IMG/VR virus record: IMGVR_UViG_3300020172_003394
Location: 22,229 to 86,228 of that record
Strand: one strand, 5' to 3'
Source of the DNA: a virus
DNA: 64,000 bases
Below are positions 46,387 to 56,043 of the stretch, piece after piece. The position numbers were made by a program, and so were the translations under genes. The first letter of the stretch is position 1. The number at the start of each line of letters is the position of its first letter. A model generated the notes under the pieces. The model had not been told where the DNA came from, searched no databases, and saw nothing but the letters and a program-made list of their open reading frames with translations.

Positions 46387-48810
46387 ATGCCACGAACTAG
46401 AAAACAATTATTTAGACAAAATTTAAACGCAGTTCCTGTCTTGATTGAAGATACAAGCCAGGAATCTGTCTATTTCAATATTAAACAGTTGAATAGTTAT
46501 TTTACTGGTGGACGCAATGCGTTTCTTATTACAGGAACTGCATTATTAGAACTCAATAGTGAAATTTTTATTGAAGTAATAGACGTAGATGGAAATCCAA
46601 TTTATGTCGAAGCTATCAAAAACTTTTCTGAAGGTGGGTCACGTGTTATTGTTGTGGAAGTATACGAAAATACACCCCGTGGTCCTGCAATTTTAACTAT
46701 CTTGGGAACTGCTACAAGACTAGCAAATGGAAATCCTGTTCCTAAAGATTGGGTTCGTCGTAGAAATCTACGGTGGCAGAAGAAGTTAATTATCGAACCA
46801 CGAAACGAAAATACCACACGTATTCGATTAAAAAGACAACCTGAACTATTAGTAACTGAATTACAAGCCACCGCATCATTACTTAGCCAATCATTTATTG
46901 ATAAAGGTGCGAGTTTTGTATTAACACCAAAAACTGTTATTAATAGTCAACGTGGATATGTAGTTACAAACACATCGGTTACACCGTTTGGTTCATACCA
47001 AAAATCACCAAAAATAACTGGTAGTTTCTTTTTAGAAACACGAACTTATAAAATTGCAATACCACCAACCACATCTTCCTATACAGTTGTTGCAAGTGAA
47101 ACAACGTCGATAGACTTACCACTCACACTAATAAACAGTACATCGTCGTTCACGAACACAAATATTACAAGTTCTGTAAACGGTAGAATATTAAATGTCA
47201 CACCGATATTATCAGGTACATACGAATTAACATCCAGTGCGTTCTCATCATCGGCTACAGAATATACCCAAACGGTATCGTTAATCACGAGTAGTGTTAA
47301 ATACAACTACATAAGTGAAAGTATATTCCAAACGTCCGAAAGTTTATCGTTGGCAAAATTACGTATTGTAAATTTAGATACCGTTAGTGGGCAAATTTAT
47401 AGAGTTAAAACATCTAATAAATCAGCAGCATCGAATTTAGAATTTATTTCAGTTGCAGACACACCAACACTTGTGGGGGAACTATTAGTTACAGGTTCAC
47501 AAGTGGTAAATGAACGTGAAGTTCCTATTGGTATATTCAATACAAATGATATTTTAAATTCTAATTGGTATGCATATCTTACAAGTGGTTCATCAACACC
47601 TGATCCTGCATATTCATCTTCACTAATATCTAGTTCGTTCCATTTACCTTTGGTAAGAGATGATAATAGAATTTTAGATGGTGGGTATGTATTAATCACA
47701 TCAAGTAGTTATTTTTTTGGAACAAAAAATGATTTTGGTGTGTTCCAAAATTCAGAATACACACTAAAATTTGATGCCGATGTATATACCACTTCTGGGT
47801 CTATAGTTGCATCTGGAGATTATATTGTTGATGTGTATGTTGTAGGTAGTGCAATTCCAACAACCAATCCACTCGGTCAAAAAATTGGTAGTTTAGGAAC
47901 TAAGCAACAAGTTGGATACTTTCCGAACACACAGTTGAACTTTACTGTTCCTCGAAGTGGTAGTATCGGTGTTAGATTTGTTGTGAACGGTGGATTCTGG
48001 CAATTTGCAAACGTATCATTAAAGGTAGCGGAAGAATACGCATTTAGTCCAGACGAAGTGACTATACTTTTGTTAAATGAAAATAAGTTTGATGACTTGA
48101 TAGAATATAAGACCGATTTTTATGATATCAACAACAACGCATTATCATTATCGGCAACGTCAGTTCCAACATATTTCACAGGATCTCGTCAGTATGTCTT
48201 ACGGTCTGGTGACAATATGTGGGGACGTTTAATTATCGAACGTGGTGGGATAGAAGTTACGGGTAGTAGTACATTTACAGGTTCGTTAAGTGTTATTAGT
48301 GGTTCATCGTTTAATCTTGTGAGTGGTTCTGAATTTTATCGTTGGGGAAATAAGCAGTTCAATTATGGTGCTTGGTATGATATGAGAACACAATCTGCTT
48401 CACTTGCAAATACACCATATAGTATGTCATTTAGTTCGGAATCATATAACCGTGGATTTCGTCTTATTAGTGGTTCAAGAATAACCGCAGAAAATACAGG
48501 ACTATACAATTTTCAATTTTCTACTCAACTTGAAAACACAGCAAATAACGTGGCAGTAATCGATATATGGTTTGCAAAAAATAATCAAGATATTTCGGCA
48601 TCAAATACTAAAACAGAAATCAGTAAGGTAGCATCAACAACGGGAAAGGCTGTTGCTTCTTGGAATTATCTGGAATATTTGGAATCTGGGTCATATTTAG
48701 AATTACGCTGGTTATCTAACCAAAACTCTATGATACTAAAAAGTGAACCATCGGGTGCAAATTTTCCAGCAATTCCTTCGATTATCGCAACTATTACACA
48801 AGTCGTATAA
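46387..48810 (+). CDS. Fibre-like structural protein
   Basis: The 807-residue protein is beta-rich and very rich in Ser and Thr. The N-terminal 150 residues resemble an attachment domain with a basic strand (WVRRRNLRWQKK). The last 150 residues (FNYGAWYDMRTQSAS, AENTGLYNFQFS, SYLELRW) look like a C1q/TNF-type jelly-roll knob common on phage fibres. It is probably a host-contacting fibre or head decoration. A TATTTATA motif precedes it. Confidence 0.65.
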   Translation: MPRTRKQLFRQNLNAVPVLIEDTSQESVYFNIKQLNSYFTGGRNAFLITGTALLELNSEIFIEVIDVDGNPIYVEAIKNFSEGGSRVIVVEVYENTPRGPAILTILGTATRLANGNPVPKDWVRRRNLRWQKKLIIEPRNENTTRIRLKRQPELLVTELQATASLLSQSFIDKGASFVLTPKTVINSQRGYVVTNTSVTPFGSYQKSPKITGSFFLETRTYKIAIPPTTSSYTVVASETTSIDLPLTLINSTSSFTNTNITSSVNGRILNVTPILSGTYELTSSAFSSSATEYTQTVSLITSSVKYNYISESIFQTSESLSLAKLRIVNLDTVSGQIYRVKTSNKSAASNLEFISVADTPTLVGELLVTGSQVVNEREVPIGIFNTNDILNSNWYAYLTSGSSTPDPAYSSSLISSSFHLPLVRDDNRILDGGYVLITSSSYFFGTKNDFGVFQNSEYTLKFDADVYTTSGSIVASGDYIVDVYVVGSAIPTTNPLGQKIGSLGTKQQVGYFPNTQLNFTVPRSGSIGVRFVVNGGFWQFANVSLKVAEEYAFSPDEVTILLLNENKFDDLIEYKTDFYDINNNALSLSATSVPTYFTGSRQYVLRSGDNMWGRLIIERGGIEVTGSSTFTGSLSVISGSSFNLVSGSEFYRWGNKQFNYGAWYDMRTQSASLANTPYSMSFSSESYNRGFRLISGSRITAENTGLYNFQFSTQLENTANNVAVIDIWFAKNNQDISASNTKTEISKVASTTGKAVASWNYLEYLESGSYLELRWLSNQNSMILKSEPSGANFPAIPSIIATITQVV

Positions 48811-48815
48811 CAGAG

Positions 48816-51620
48816 ATGTATATGGATATTAATAAACTATTTGAACAAGTGATGGCATTAGATGATTATGTAGAACAACATAATTTTTTGGTCACACAGC
48901 TTGCTCCATCATTAAAAAATGAATTGGTGATTACACACACCGATACGTTAGAAGAAGCAAAACGTAAGCGTAAGAAGGCAAAAGAAAAGATTAAACGATA
49001 CGGATTTTTCTATCCATTATATCCTCGTGTAATTAAAACTGGTGAACAGCCAAAAGACGAACCAACAACACCACCAACGGAACCAACCGATAGTGGTGAT
49101 GCTGGTGGTGTGGACGAAATTAAACCACAAAACAAAGACAACGCATTTGCATATCCCTATTCACTTGGTCCGGAGCATGATGATGAATTCATACAGAAGG
49201 AAGCATTGTCAAGTACGGAACGTATGCGGAGATACAATCGTCGTCATCCCGAAAAGGTTCGAAAGTACCTTAAAAAAACTCAAGATGACCGTGTTGCCCG
49301 TAACCGTGACCGTAAGAAAGCAGTAAAGAAATACGGCAAATCAAAGATGAAAAACCATGATGTGCATCATCCAAATGGTGCAAAGAATGGTAAATGGAAG
49401 TTGGCAAAGAAAGACCACGGACGAGACAAGAAGAACGAAAATATAGAATATGTATATCTCTCCGAATTATTAGAAGGCAATGTACCAAATGGTCCGTGGC
49501 AATTAATCAACGAAGGTGGTGCTGCGGGACATTTAGCACATCCATACGAAGATGATAGTTTGACATTTAAAGATATGAAGGAAATGGCAAAACGTGGGTT
49601 GGTAGGTGGACTGGATGCAGAAGCACCGGTAACAGAAAAACTTGACGGACAGAATATTACGTTTAGTGTTCGTGATGGGCGTGTTGTGTTTGCTCGTAAT
49701 AAAGGTCAAGTCAAGAATCGTGGTAAAAATGCCTTGGATGTTGCAGGCATCCGAGGTATGTTTAAGGGGCATCCAAGTCCAAATATAGAAAAAGCATTTA
49801 ACCAAACTGCAGAAGATATCCAATCAGCAATCGACGCTCTACCAGAAGAACAAAGACAACAAATGTTCGGAGAAGGTAGTAAGTTTATGAATGTGGAAAT
49901 TATCTTTCCAGATACAAAGAACGTCATTCCATATGGAAAACCGGTATTAGTATTTCACGGAACTATTGAATACGATGAAGAAGGTGAAGAAGTTGGTCGT
50001 AATGTAGAAGATGCAAAATTGTTAGACCAACAATTGCAAGCCGTTAGTGCACAAAAACAACGTACATTCGGTTTGTCAGGTCCACAACCGATTACGTTTA
50101 ACGATGCAGATACAGTTCGTAATAAGGAACGACTACAACAATATGGGGCAGAAATGGCTCGTATTCAAGAAGAGTTTGACCTTGATGATAACTCAACATT
50201 GGAAGAATATAAAACTGCGTGGTGGAGTAGAGAAATTGACAATATGGGTGTAGATTGGACTCCTGAAGAACGTGAAGGTTTAATTCGTCGTTGGGTAATG
50301 GGAGAAAAGAAATTCGGGGTCAAAGACATCCAAGATGCAGAAAAGAAAAAGTTTTTTCGTGAATACGAAGCAACCGAATTAAAACAAGCACAGAAGAAAG
50401 CAACTCGTCCAATTGAACGTATCTTTCTACGAATTGGTGCAGATACATTATTACGTGTTACCAATACTCTTGGAGCTAATAATCCGGAGATGGCATCTCA
50501 GTTAAAGCAAGAAGTTAAAGATGCAATACAAAAAATTAAAGAAACTGGTGATGAGAACCAATTAGCTATGTTGCAAAGAGAAATTGAACGATTGGAAGAC
50601 ATAGGTATTGATAGTGTTGTACCAAGTGAAGGGTTGGTGTTTATTTATAACGGCAAACCATATAAATTTACCGGAGCATTTGCGCCAGTTAATCAAATGT
50701 TAGGTATGATGAAATTTGCAAGAGGCAAGGCAAAGGAAGTAGAAGAACCAAAAGAAAAACCAGCAGAAAAAACTGTAGAAAAACCACAAGTGTCTCCGAC
50801 TGGTGAAAAAAGAAGAGTGGCAATTTTCCCTGGTCGTTTTCAACCATTTCACGCCGGACATTACAGTATTTATAAAAAATTAGCAAATGAATTTGGTGAA
50901 GATAATGTGTATATTGTATCAAGTGATGTGACTGACCCAACTCGGTCACCATTTGGATTTGACGAAAAGAAACAAATAATGACACAGATGTTTGGTATTC
51001 CCGAAGATAAAGTAGTACAAGTCAAGAGTCCGTATGCACCAAAAGAATTGACAGCAAATCTACCACCAGATACTACCACCGTATTTGCACTGAGTGAAAA
51101 AGACGCAGATAGATTGGGTACTGGTAAGTATTTTCAACCATATGACCAACAATCATCAAACGCAGGATTTAGTGAAAAGGGATATGTGATGATTGCCCCA
51201 GAAATGCAATTACAATTAGACGGTAGAAATATTAGTGGAACCCAAGTTCGTGCATTATTGGGTAATCCAAAAATTACTGATGAAATGAAGAAAGAAATCT
51301 TTACAAAAATATATGGTAAGTTTGACCCAGAAATATTTAAAAAGATTGTAAAAACCACTACTGATTCTGAAGAAGCATTACGATTAACACAACAACATGG
51401 TACGGATGCAGAACCAAAACCATCAGTAAAAAAGAAACAAGTAGTAAAGAAACCTGTATCAAAACAAACGGCAGCAGAAAAACCACCAACCGATCCATCG
51501 TTTTATAAACCTGGGCAATCTTGGGAAACGGATACTGGAAACTTTGGTGGTAAGAATAGAAAGAATCAAGTACGATATTTTAAAACAAAAGACCGAGCTG
51601 ATAAGTTCGCTAAATTATAA
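48816..51620 (+). CDS. Multidomain ligase-like/NMN adenylyltransferase-like protein
   Basis: The 934-residue protein (start 48816, or better 48822 by ribosome-site spacing) has several parts. It opens with an amphipathic N-terminal peptide (MDINKLFEQVMALDDYV), then a basic region with an HNH-like stretch (HDVHHPNG, residues 181-188). A covalent nucleotidyltransferase core with EKLDGQN (Lys275) and VFARNKGQ follows, as in RNA/DNA ligases. The C-terminal part has GRFQPFHAGH (673-682) and NISGTQVRALL, as in NadM/NadR-type NMN adenylyltransferases. Ligase and NAD-forming activities in one chain suggest nucleic-acid end repair or NAD-linked modification. Functions are inferred from motifs only. 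Confidence 0.7.
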   Translation: MYMDINKLFEQVMALDDYVEQHNFLVTQLAPSLKNELVITHTDTLEEAKRKRKKAKEKIKRYGFFYPLYPRVIKTGEQPKDEPTTPPTEPTDSGDAGGVDEIKPQNKDNAFAYPYSLGPEHDDEFIQKEALSSTERMRRYNRRHPEKVRKYLKKTQDDRVARNRDRKKAVKKYGKSKMKNHDVHHPNGAKNGKWKLAKKDHGRDKKNENIEYVYLSELLEGNVPNGPWQLINEGGAAGHLAHPYEDDSLTFKDMKEMAKRGLVGGLDAEAPVTEKLDGQNITFSVRDGRVVFARNKGQVKNRGKNALDVAGIRGMFKGHPSPNIEKAFNQTAEDIQSAIDALPEEQRQQMFGEGSKFMNVEIIFPDTKNVIPYGKPVLVFHGTIEYDEEGEEVGRNVEDAKLLDQQLQAVSAQKQRTFGLSGPQPITFNDADTVRNKERLQQYGAEMARIQEEFDLDDNSTLEEYKTAWWSREIDNMGVDWTPEEREGLIRRWVMGEKKFGVKDIQDAEKKKFFREYEATELKQAQKKATRPIERIFLRIGADTLLRVTNTLGANNPEMASQLKQEVKDAIQKIKETGDENQLAMLQREIERLEDIGIDSVVPSEGLVFIYNGKPYKFTGAFAPVNQMLGMMKFARGKAKEVEEPKEKPAEKTVEKPQVSPTGEKRRVAIFPGRFQPFHAGHYSIYKKLANEFGEDNVYIVSSDVTDPTRSPFGFDEKKQIMTQMFGIPEDKVVQVKSPYAPKELTANLPPDTTTVFALSEKDADRLGTGKYFQPYDQQSSNAGFSEKGYVMIAPEMQLQLDGRNISGTQVRALLGNPKITDEMKKEIFTKIYGKFDPEIFKKIVKTTTDSEEALRLTQQHGTDAEPKPSVKKKQVVKKPVSKQTAAEKPPTDPSFYKPGQSWETDTGNFGGKNRKNQVRYFKTKDRADKFAKL

Positions 51621-51629
51621 GAGGTTACT

Positions 51630-52244
51630 ATGGCAAGAATAGATGAAAAAGCGCTACAAGATGTAAGAAAAAAAATTGGTGAAGTGATGAATAAGCAAGA
51701 CCAAAAACTTACTTTTGGATGGACACCACAACAAGTTGAACGAAAAGAAGGTGATGAATGGGTGGATGTTGATGGTAAGAAATGGACAAAGAAACACGGA
51801 ATCATTCAATCAGTTACCAAACTCGACGGATTCAAAACTCCGTGGTGGTGCCCAAAATGTAATACTCCACTTAACGGAGTTCATATTAAAGCATACAAAA
51901 AAGCTGGTCATTGCCACGAATGTATGCTAAAAGAAGAAATGGAATTGAAAAAATCTGGTGAGTGGTATGATGTAATAGTTAAAAAAGGTCGTCAAAATCA
52001 TATTGCAGCAATCAAAGATAAGATACAAGAACTTCAAAATTATCACGAAAATCTTTCGCAACCAGAATTTATTCATGCGGACAATGAAAAAATCTTGATG
52101 ATTGAAAAGTGGGATATGGATATCAATACGGTCAAAAAAGATTTGATGGAAGAAATTACCAAGCTACAAACGCATTTAGAAATGGTTGAATCGGGAATGA
52201 GTGAAGAAGAAATCAAACACTATTACGAATCACAGGAACAATAA
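51630..52244 (+). CDS. Zinc-ribbon protein with helical C-terminus
   Basis: The 204-residue protein has CPKC (about residue 74) and CHEC (about 95) forming a zinc ribbon, flanked by a helical N-terminus and a long coiled C-terminus (IKDKIQELQNYHENL, EEITKLQTHLEMVESG). GAGG precedes the ATG. It lies two genes before the large terminase. A packaging accessory role, for example as a small terminase substitute, is possible but unproved. Confidence 0.6.
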   Translation: MARIDEKALQDVRKKIGEVMNKQDQKLTFGWTPQQVERKEGDEWVDVDGKKWTKKHGIIQSVTKLDGFKTPWWCPKCNTPLNGVHIKAYKKAGHCHECMLKEEMELKKSGEWYDVIVKKGRQNHIAAIKDKIQELQNYHENLSQPEFIHADNEKILMIEKWDMDINTVKKDLMEEITKLQTHLEMVESGMSEEEIKHYYESQEQ

Positions 52245-52245
52245 T

Positions 52246-52842
52246 ATGAAACTAAAATTATTAGGACTATTGTTAGTATTCGCAGCAGCGTTATACTGGC
52301 AAGATAGTCGCAGTGACGATGCAATGGACAAGTACATCAAAGAATACAAAGAATTTCAAGCAAAGGCAGACTCGGTAACAAAATTTGCCGATAGTCTAAA
52401 AGCAGAAATCGTCATCGCAGATAACGAATCCCGTGCCGCAGAAGGTCGGGCACAAATTCTTGGAAAACAAGTAAATTCTTTGAAAAACGAAACATCAAAT
52501 ATGGTGGAACGGGCTTCGGAATTACAAGAAACCCTTACAGATACTTTGGAATTGGCACGACAACTGTTACCACTTAAAGATTCTATTATCGTACAACAAC
52601 AAGAAACTATTAATACCCAATCAGCACAAGTATCTGAATTAGAACGGGCATTGGCAAATAAAGATAATGCATTACGATTATCACTTATTCGTGGTGATAG
52701 TCTCCAAACAGTTATCAATCTGATTCCACCCGCACCAACAAATCCTAATCGTATGTTAGGATTTAAGTTACCAAGCCGGAAAGTATCATTCGCTGTCGGT
52801 GTCGCTATAGGTCTAGGAGCAGGAATTCTTGTAATCAAGTAG
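52246..52842 (+). CDS. Spanin-like membrane protein with coiled coil
   Basis: The protein has 198 residues from the ATG just after the upstream stop. A hydrophobic N-terminal segment (3-17), a long coiled coil (about 30-150) and a C-terminal glycine-rich hydrophobic segment (about 178-197) would span the periplasm. This resembles spanins, which fuse the membranes at lysis, although the C-terminal helix is unusual for the Rz type and there is no lipobox. A structural role is the alternative. Confidence 0.55.
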   Translation: MKLKLLGLLLVFAAALYWQDSRSDDAMDKYIKEYKEFQAKADSVTKFADSLKAEIVIADNESRAAEGRAQILGKQVNSLKNETSNMVERASELQETLTDTLELARQLLPLKDSIIVQQQETINTQSAQVSELERALANKDNALRLSLIRGDSLQTVINLIPPAPTNPNRMLGFKLPSRKVSFAVGVAIGLGAGILVIK

Positions 52843-52849
52843 AGGTTTT

Positions 52850-54436
52850 ATGAACGCATCAGCACAACAGTTAAGAGAACGAATTAAAGAAGAATATAAA
52901 AAGTGTGCGGTAGATGTATCGTACTTTCTATCTAAATATTCTTACATTCAACATCCAGTTCGAGGACGAATGTTGTTTGATTTATATCATTACCAGAAGA
53001 ATGCATTAAAAGATTTTCACCAACACGATTATAATATTGTCTTAAAAGGTCGCCAAATTGGTATTTCTACATTGGTTGCGGGATATGCTTTGTGGTTGTT
53101 ATTGTTTCACAACGATAAGAACATCTTAGTTATCGCAACGAAACAAGAAACCGCAAAGAACTTGGTGACCAAGGTTCGATTTATGCACCAAAATCTTCCA
53201 GTCTGGCTTCGTGGTGAAATTGTGACAGATAATAAACTATCATTACAGTTTACCAACGGTTCGCAAATCAAGGCAGTAGCAAGTAGTAAAGACGCTGGGC
53301 GTTCAGAAGCATTGTCTCTATTGATTTTGGACGAAGCAGCGTTTATTGATGACGCAGAAATCATCTGGACGGCAGCATCCTCCACATTATCAACAGGAGG
53401 TCAAGCAATATTACTGTCTACTCCAAATGGTGTTGGTAATTTCTTTCATAAGATGTGGCAGCAAGCGGAGAGTAAAGAAAACAGTTTCAATCCTATATTA
53501 TTAGATTGGCGAGTTCATCCCGAGCGTGACCAGTTATGGCGTGATAGACAAACGGAATTGATGGGTGAACTCCAAGCATCACAAGAACATGACGCATCGT
53601 TTATATTTTCTGGTAATACGATAGTTCCACCAGAAATAATAGAATTTTATAAAACTACGTTTGTTCAAGAACCTATTACAAAAGGTGGGTTTGATGGAAA
53701 CTTGTGGGTATGGGACTATCCGCAATCGGGCAAATCTTATATTGTATCAGCTGACGTTGCCCGTGGAGATGGTGAGGACTATTCAACCTTCCACGTAATT
53801 GACGTAGAAACGTCTACACAAGTTGCAGAATACAAAGGAAAGGTAGAAACCAAACAGTTTGGCAATATGTTGGTGTCTATCGCAACAGAATATAATGACG
53901 CACTTCTTATACCAGAAAATAGTAGTATAGGGTGGAACGCTATTCAGCAAGTCATAGATAGAGGATATAAAAATCTTTTTTATATGTCCAAAGATTTACA
54001 ATATGTGGACGTTGAGCATCAGATGACGGGCAAATATTATCGTGAAGAACGAAACATGGTACCTGGTTTCACCACTTCACAACGTACCCGTCCGTTGGTA
54101 ATTTCAAGGTTAAAAGAATATATGTTAGACAATAGTTTTACCATTCGGTCATCACGTATGTGTGCTGAATTAGAAACGTTTATTTGGAAGAACGGTAGAC
54201 CTGAAGCGTTGTCTGGTTATAATGATGACTTGACGATGGCGTTATGTATCGGTCTGTGGGTACGGGATACCGCCCTTAGATTACGTCAGGAAGGTATAGA
54301 ATTGACCAAACTAGCGATAGACAAGACAAAGTATAACGTAGTGGGGCACGTTTACACCAACAGTAATACAACACATAATCCATACGAAATGGATATTGGT
54401 GGTAAAAAGGAAAATATATCGTGGTTACTCGGATAA
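52850..54436 (+). CDS. gp17: Terminase large subunit (gp17-like)
   Basis: The 528-residue protein has the packaging ATPase in the N-terminal half (Walker A LKGRQIGIST, residues 65-74; Walker B LLILDEAAF near 160; coupling motif STPNG). The nuclease domain has SADVARGDGED, a PENSSIG block and NDDLTMA acidic residues. It cuts concatemers and pumps DNA into proheads through the portal. Length is shorter than T4 gp17 (610). GAGG is seven bases before the ATG. Confidence 0.95.
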   Translation: MNASAQQLRERIKEEYKKCAVDVSYFLSKYSYIQHPVRGRMLFDLYHYQKNALKDFHQHDYNIVLKGRQIGISTLVAGYALWLLLFHNDKNILVIATKQETAKNLVTKVRFMHQNLPVWLRGEIVTDNKLSLQFTNGSQIKAVASSKDAGRSEALSLLILDEAAFIDDAEIIWTAASSTLSTGGQAILLSTPNGVGNFFHKMWQQAESKENSFNPILLDWRVHPERDQLWRDRQTELMGELQASQEHDASFIFSGNTIVPPEIIEFYKTTFVQEPITKGGFDGNLWVWDYPQSGKSYIVSADVARGDGEDYSTFHVIDVETSTQVAEYKGKVETKQFGNMLVSIATEYNDALLIPENSSIGWNAIQQVIDRGYKNLFYMSKDLQYVDVEHQMTGKYYREERNMVPGFTTSQRTRPLVISRLKEYMLDNSFTIRSSRMCAELETFIWKNGRPEALSGYNDDLTMALCIGLWVRDTALRLRQEGIELTKLAIDKTKYNVVGHVYTNSNTTHNPYEMDIGGKKENISWLLG

Positions 54437-54461
54437 TACACTATTTATAATGTAGTGTTTT
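54437..54461 (+). terminator. Hairpin with T-run enclosing a TATTTATA motif
   Basis: ACACTA and TAGTGT pair around TTTATAATG and are followed by five or more T, so it can end the terminase transcript. The same bases contain TATTTATA (54442-54449), 34 bases before the next gene. It may combine a terminator and a late promoter. Confidence 0.55.
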
Positions 54462-54475
54462 TAATGGATTTAACT

Positions 54476-54634
54476 ATGATTAAATTAGTTGATATTTTAC
54501 TAAACGAAAAATGGACAAAGAAGTATAAAAAGTCCATAAATTGTAGTAATCCGAAGGGGTTCAGTCAAAAAGCACATTGCGCTGGACGTAAAAAGCGTAA
54601 ACGTGGGGTTAAAACAACGTCAAAACCGGTATAA
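54476..54634 (+). CDS. 52-residue basic protein with GFSQKAHCAGRKK motif
   Basis: It starts MIKLVDILLNEKW, the N-terminal peptide shared by several proteins here, then carries NCSNPKGFSQKAHCAGRKKRKRG. That motif, recalled from other large phages, has two Cys and many Lys/Arg. It is probably an internal, DNA-associated head protein. TGG lies upstream; no strong ribosome site. Confidence 0.65.
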   Translation: MIKLVDILLNEKWTKKYKKSINCSNPKGFSQKAHCAGRKKRKRGVKTTSKPV

Positions 54635-54637
54635 AAT

Positions 54638-54937
54638 ATGACCAAAGATGAACTTTTAGAAATGATTCGTGAAGAATTAGCAGTAGTTCTTCAAGAAATG
54701 CAAAAACCAGAAGAACAAGAGCTTGACGAACGTACCGTTGCAAGTCGTGAACCTCCACGTAAAATGAATAAGAAGCAAGTAACAAAGCGTGATAAAGTTG
54801 GTAAGACATTATTGAAGAACAAGCGTTCTGTTCGTTATTTCAAGGATAAGTTTGGTGACGATTGGAAATCATACCTCTATGCTACAGCAACAAACAAAGC
54901 AATCGCTGGTAAGAAAAAGAAAGGCGAGAAGAAATAA
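54638..54937 (+). CDS. Small basic head-module protein
   Basis: The 99-residue protein has an acidic amphipathic N-terminus (MTKDELLEMIREELAVVLQEMQ) and a basic C-terminus ending GKKKKGEKK, with RSVRYFKDKFGDDWKSYLYATATNKA, a recurring phage motif. The charge split suits an internal head protein with a targeting peptide and a DNA-binding body. Starts three bases after the previous stop. Confidence 0.65.
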   Translation: MTKDELLEMIREELAVVLQEMQKPEEQELDERTVASREPPRKMNKKQVTKRDKVGKTLLKNKRSVRYFKDKFGDDWKSYLYATATNKAIAGKKKKGEKK

Positions 54938-54939
54938 TA

Positions 54940-55236
54940 ATGGATTATAAAGAATTTTATACAACCATTTACGAAGATTGTGGATGCGGACAAACAGAAG
55001 CGTATCCTTGGGGTGGATTTAATGCTACCAAGAGTGACTTCGAAGATCCACGTTTACAAAAGGCAGAGGAAATCTCGGCACTATTAGAAAAGAGTATTCC
55101 AACCAATCCGTCAAAGTGGGCAACTGCGAAAGCAGCAGCAAAACGAAAGTTTAAAGTGTACCCATCGGCATACGCCAACTTGTGGGCAGCAAAAAAGTAC
55201 AAAAGTATGGGTGGTGGCTGGAAAAAAGGAAAGTAA
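54940..55236 (+). CDS. DUF5824-like head-module protein
   Basis: The 98-residue protein starts MDYKEFYTTIYEDCGCG and ends with NPSKWATAKAAAKRKFKVYP, then SAYANLWAAKKYKSMGGGW. I associate this C-terminal block with phage domain DUF5824. It is basic and probably packed in or on the head. It begins two bases after the previous stop. Confidence 0.7.
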   Translation: MDYKEFYTTIYEDCGCGQTEAYPWGGFNATKSDFEDPRLQKAEEISALLEKSIPTNPSKWATAKAAAKRKFKVYPSAYANLWAAKKYKSMGGGWKKGK

Positions 55237-55258
55237 ATAAATATTTTGGAGAAGTGAT

Positions 55259-55681
55259 ATGATTAGATTAACAGGATTAGTTAACTTAAAAGCAGTTGGT
55301 TCAAAACCTATCGGTTCAACCGTTAAGGAAGAATTAACAGGCAAGCAAACGAAACTTGACGTTGATGGTGACGGAAAGTTGGAAAAGTCCGACTTTGAAA
55401 AACTTCGTGCACAAAAAGAAGAAATTGGACCAAAAGACCAAGTTGATTCTGGTGAATATGATTACGAAGGTGATATGGCAAAGAATCAATTACAAACAAT
55501 CATCAGAAATGCACAAATGTTGCATGACATGTTAGATGATCAAACTAACCTTCCTGAATGGGTACAAAGCAAGATTACTTTGGCTAAAGAATATACGCAA
55601 TCTGCAGCGCAATACCTTAGTAGTGAAAAGGACCAAACCAGTACGGCGGGTGAGATTCCAACATCGTCGGAAAAAATGTAA
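55259..55681 (+). CDS. EF-hand-bearing head-module protein
   Basis: The 140-residue protein starts MIRLTGLVNLK. A canonical EF-hand loop DVDGDGKLEKSD (34-45) should bind calcium. The C-terminal EGDMAKNQLQTIIRNAQMLH and NLPEWVQSKITLAKEY form a helical bundle motif that I recognise from other phage virion genes. TTGGAG precedes the ATG. Internal or surface head protein, function unknown. Confidence 0.65.
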   Translation: MIRLTGLVNLKAVGSKPIGSTVKEELTGKQTKLDVDGDGKLEKSDFEKLRAQKEEIGPKDQVDSGEYDYEGDMAKNQLQTIIRNAQMLHDMLDDQTNLPEWVQSKITLAKEYTQSAAQYLSSEKDQTSTAGEIPTSSEKM

Positions 55682-56043
55682 TGGAAACTGTAGCGAAATT
55701 TTTGTCTACACTATTCAATAGTCGTGACCAAGCACATATCTTCCATCTCCAAACATCATCGTATGCTGCTCACAAGGCATTAAATTCATATTATGATGAT
55801 ATAGTAGATTTAATAGATAGTTACGCAGAAACTTGCCAAGGTCGTTATGGAATTATCCGTGGTTACACTCCACAACGTCAATACTTCGAAGGTGATGAAA
55901 CTGTGAAATACTTTACTGGATTATCAACCTATATTGACAGCGTTAGAAGTTCATTACCACAAGATAGTGATCTCAATAATGTTGTGGATGAAATATCGGC
56001 ATTGGTTAATTCGACAATTTACAAGTTGAAGTTCTTAAAGTAA
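55681..56043 (+). CDS. DUF5856-like helical protein
   Basis: The 120-residue protein overlaps both neighbours by start-stop contact. NSRDQAHIFHLQTSSYAAHK and ALNSYYDDIVDLIDSYAE are the DUF5856 hallmark, a four-helix, ferritin-like small phage protein with His and Glu residues. Metal or DNA binding like Dps is possible but not shown. Confidence 0.75.
   Translation: METVAKFLSTLFNSRDQAHIFHLQTSSYAAHKALNSYYDDIVDLIDSYAETCQGRYGIIRGYTPQRQYFEGDETVKYFTGLSTYIDSVRSSLPQDSDLNNVVDEISALVNSTIYKLKFLK

Noticed and set aside
50636-50875. TATTTATA copies inside the 48816 gene as promoters
   Set aside because: They lie within a long coding region, without the flanking ACTA/TAGT or a downstream gene start; expected by chance in AT-rich DNA.
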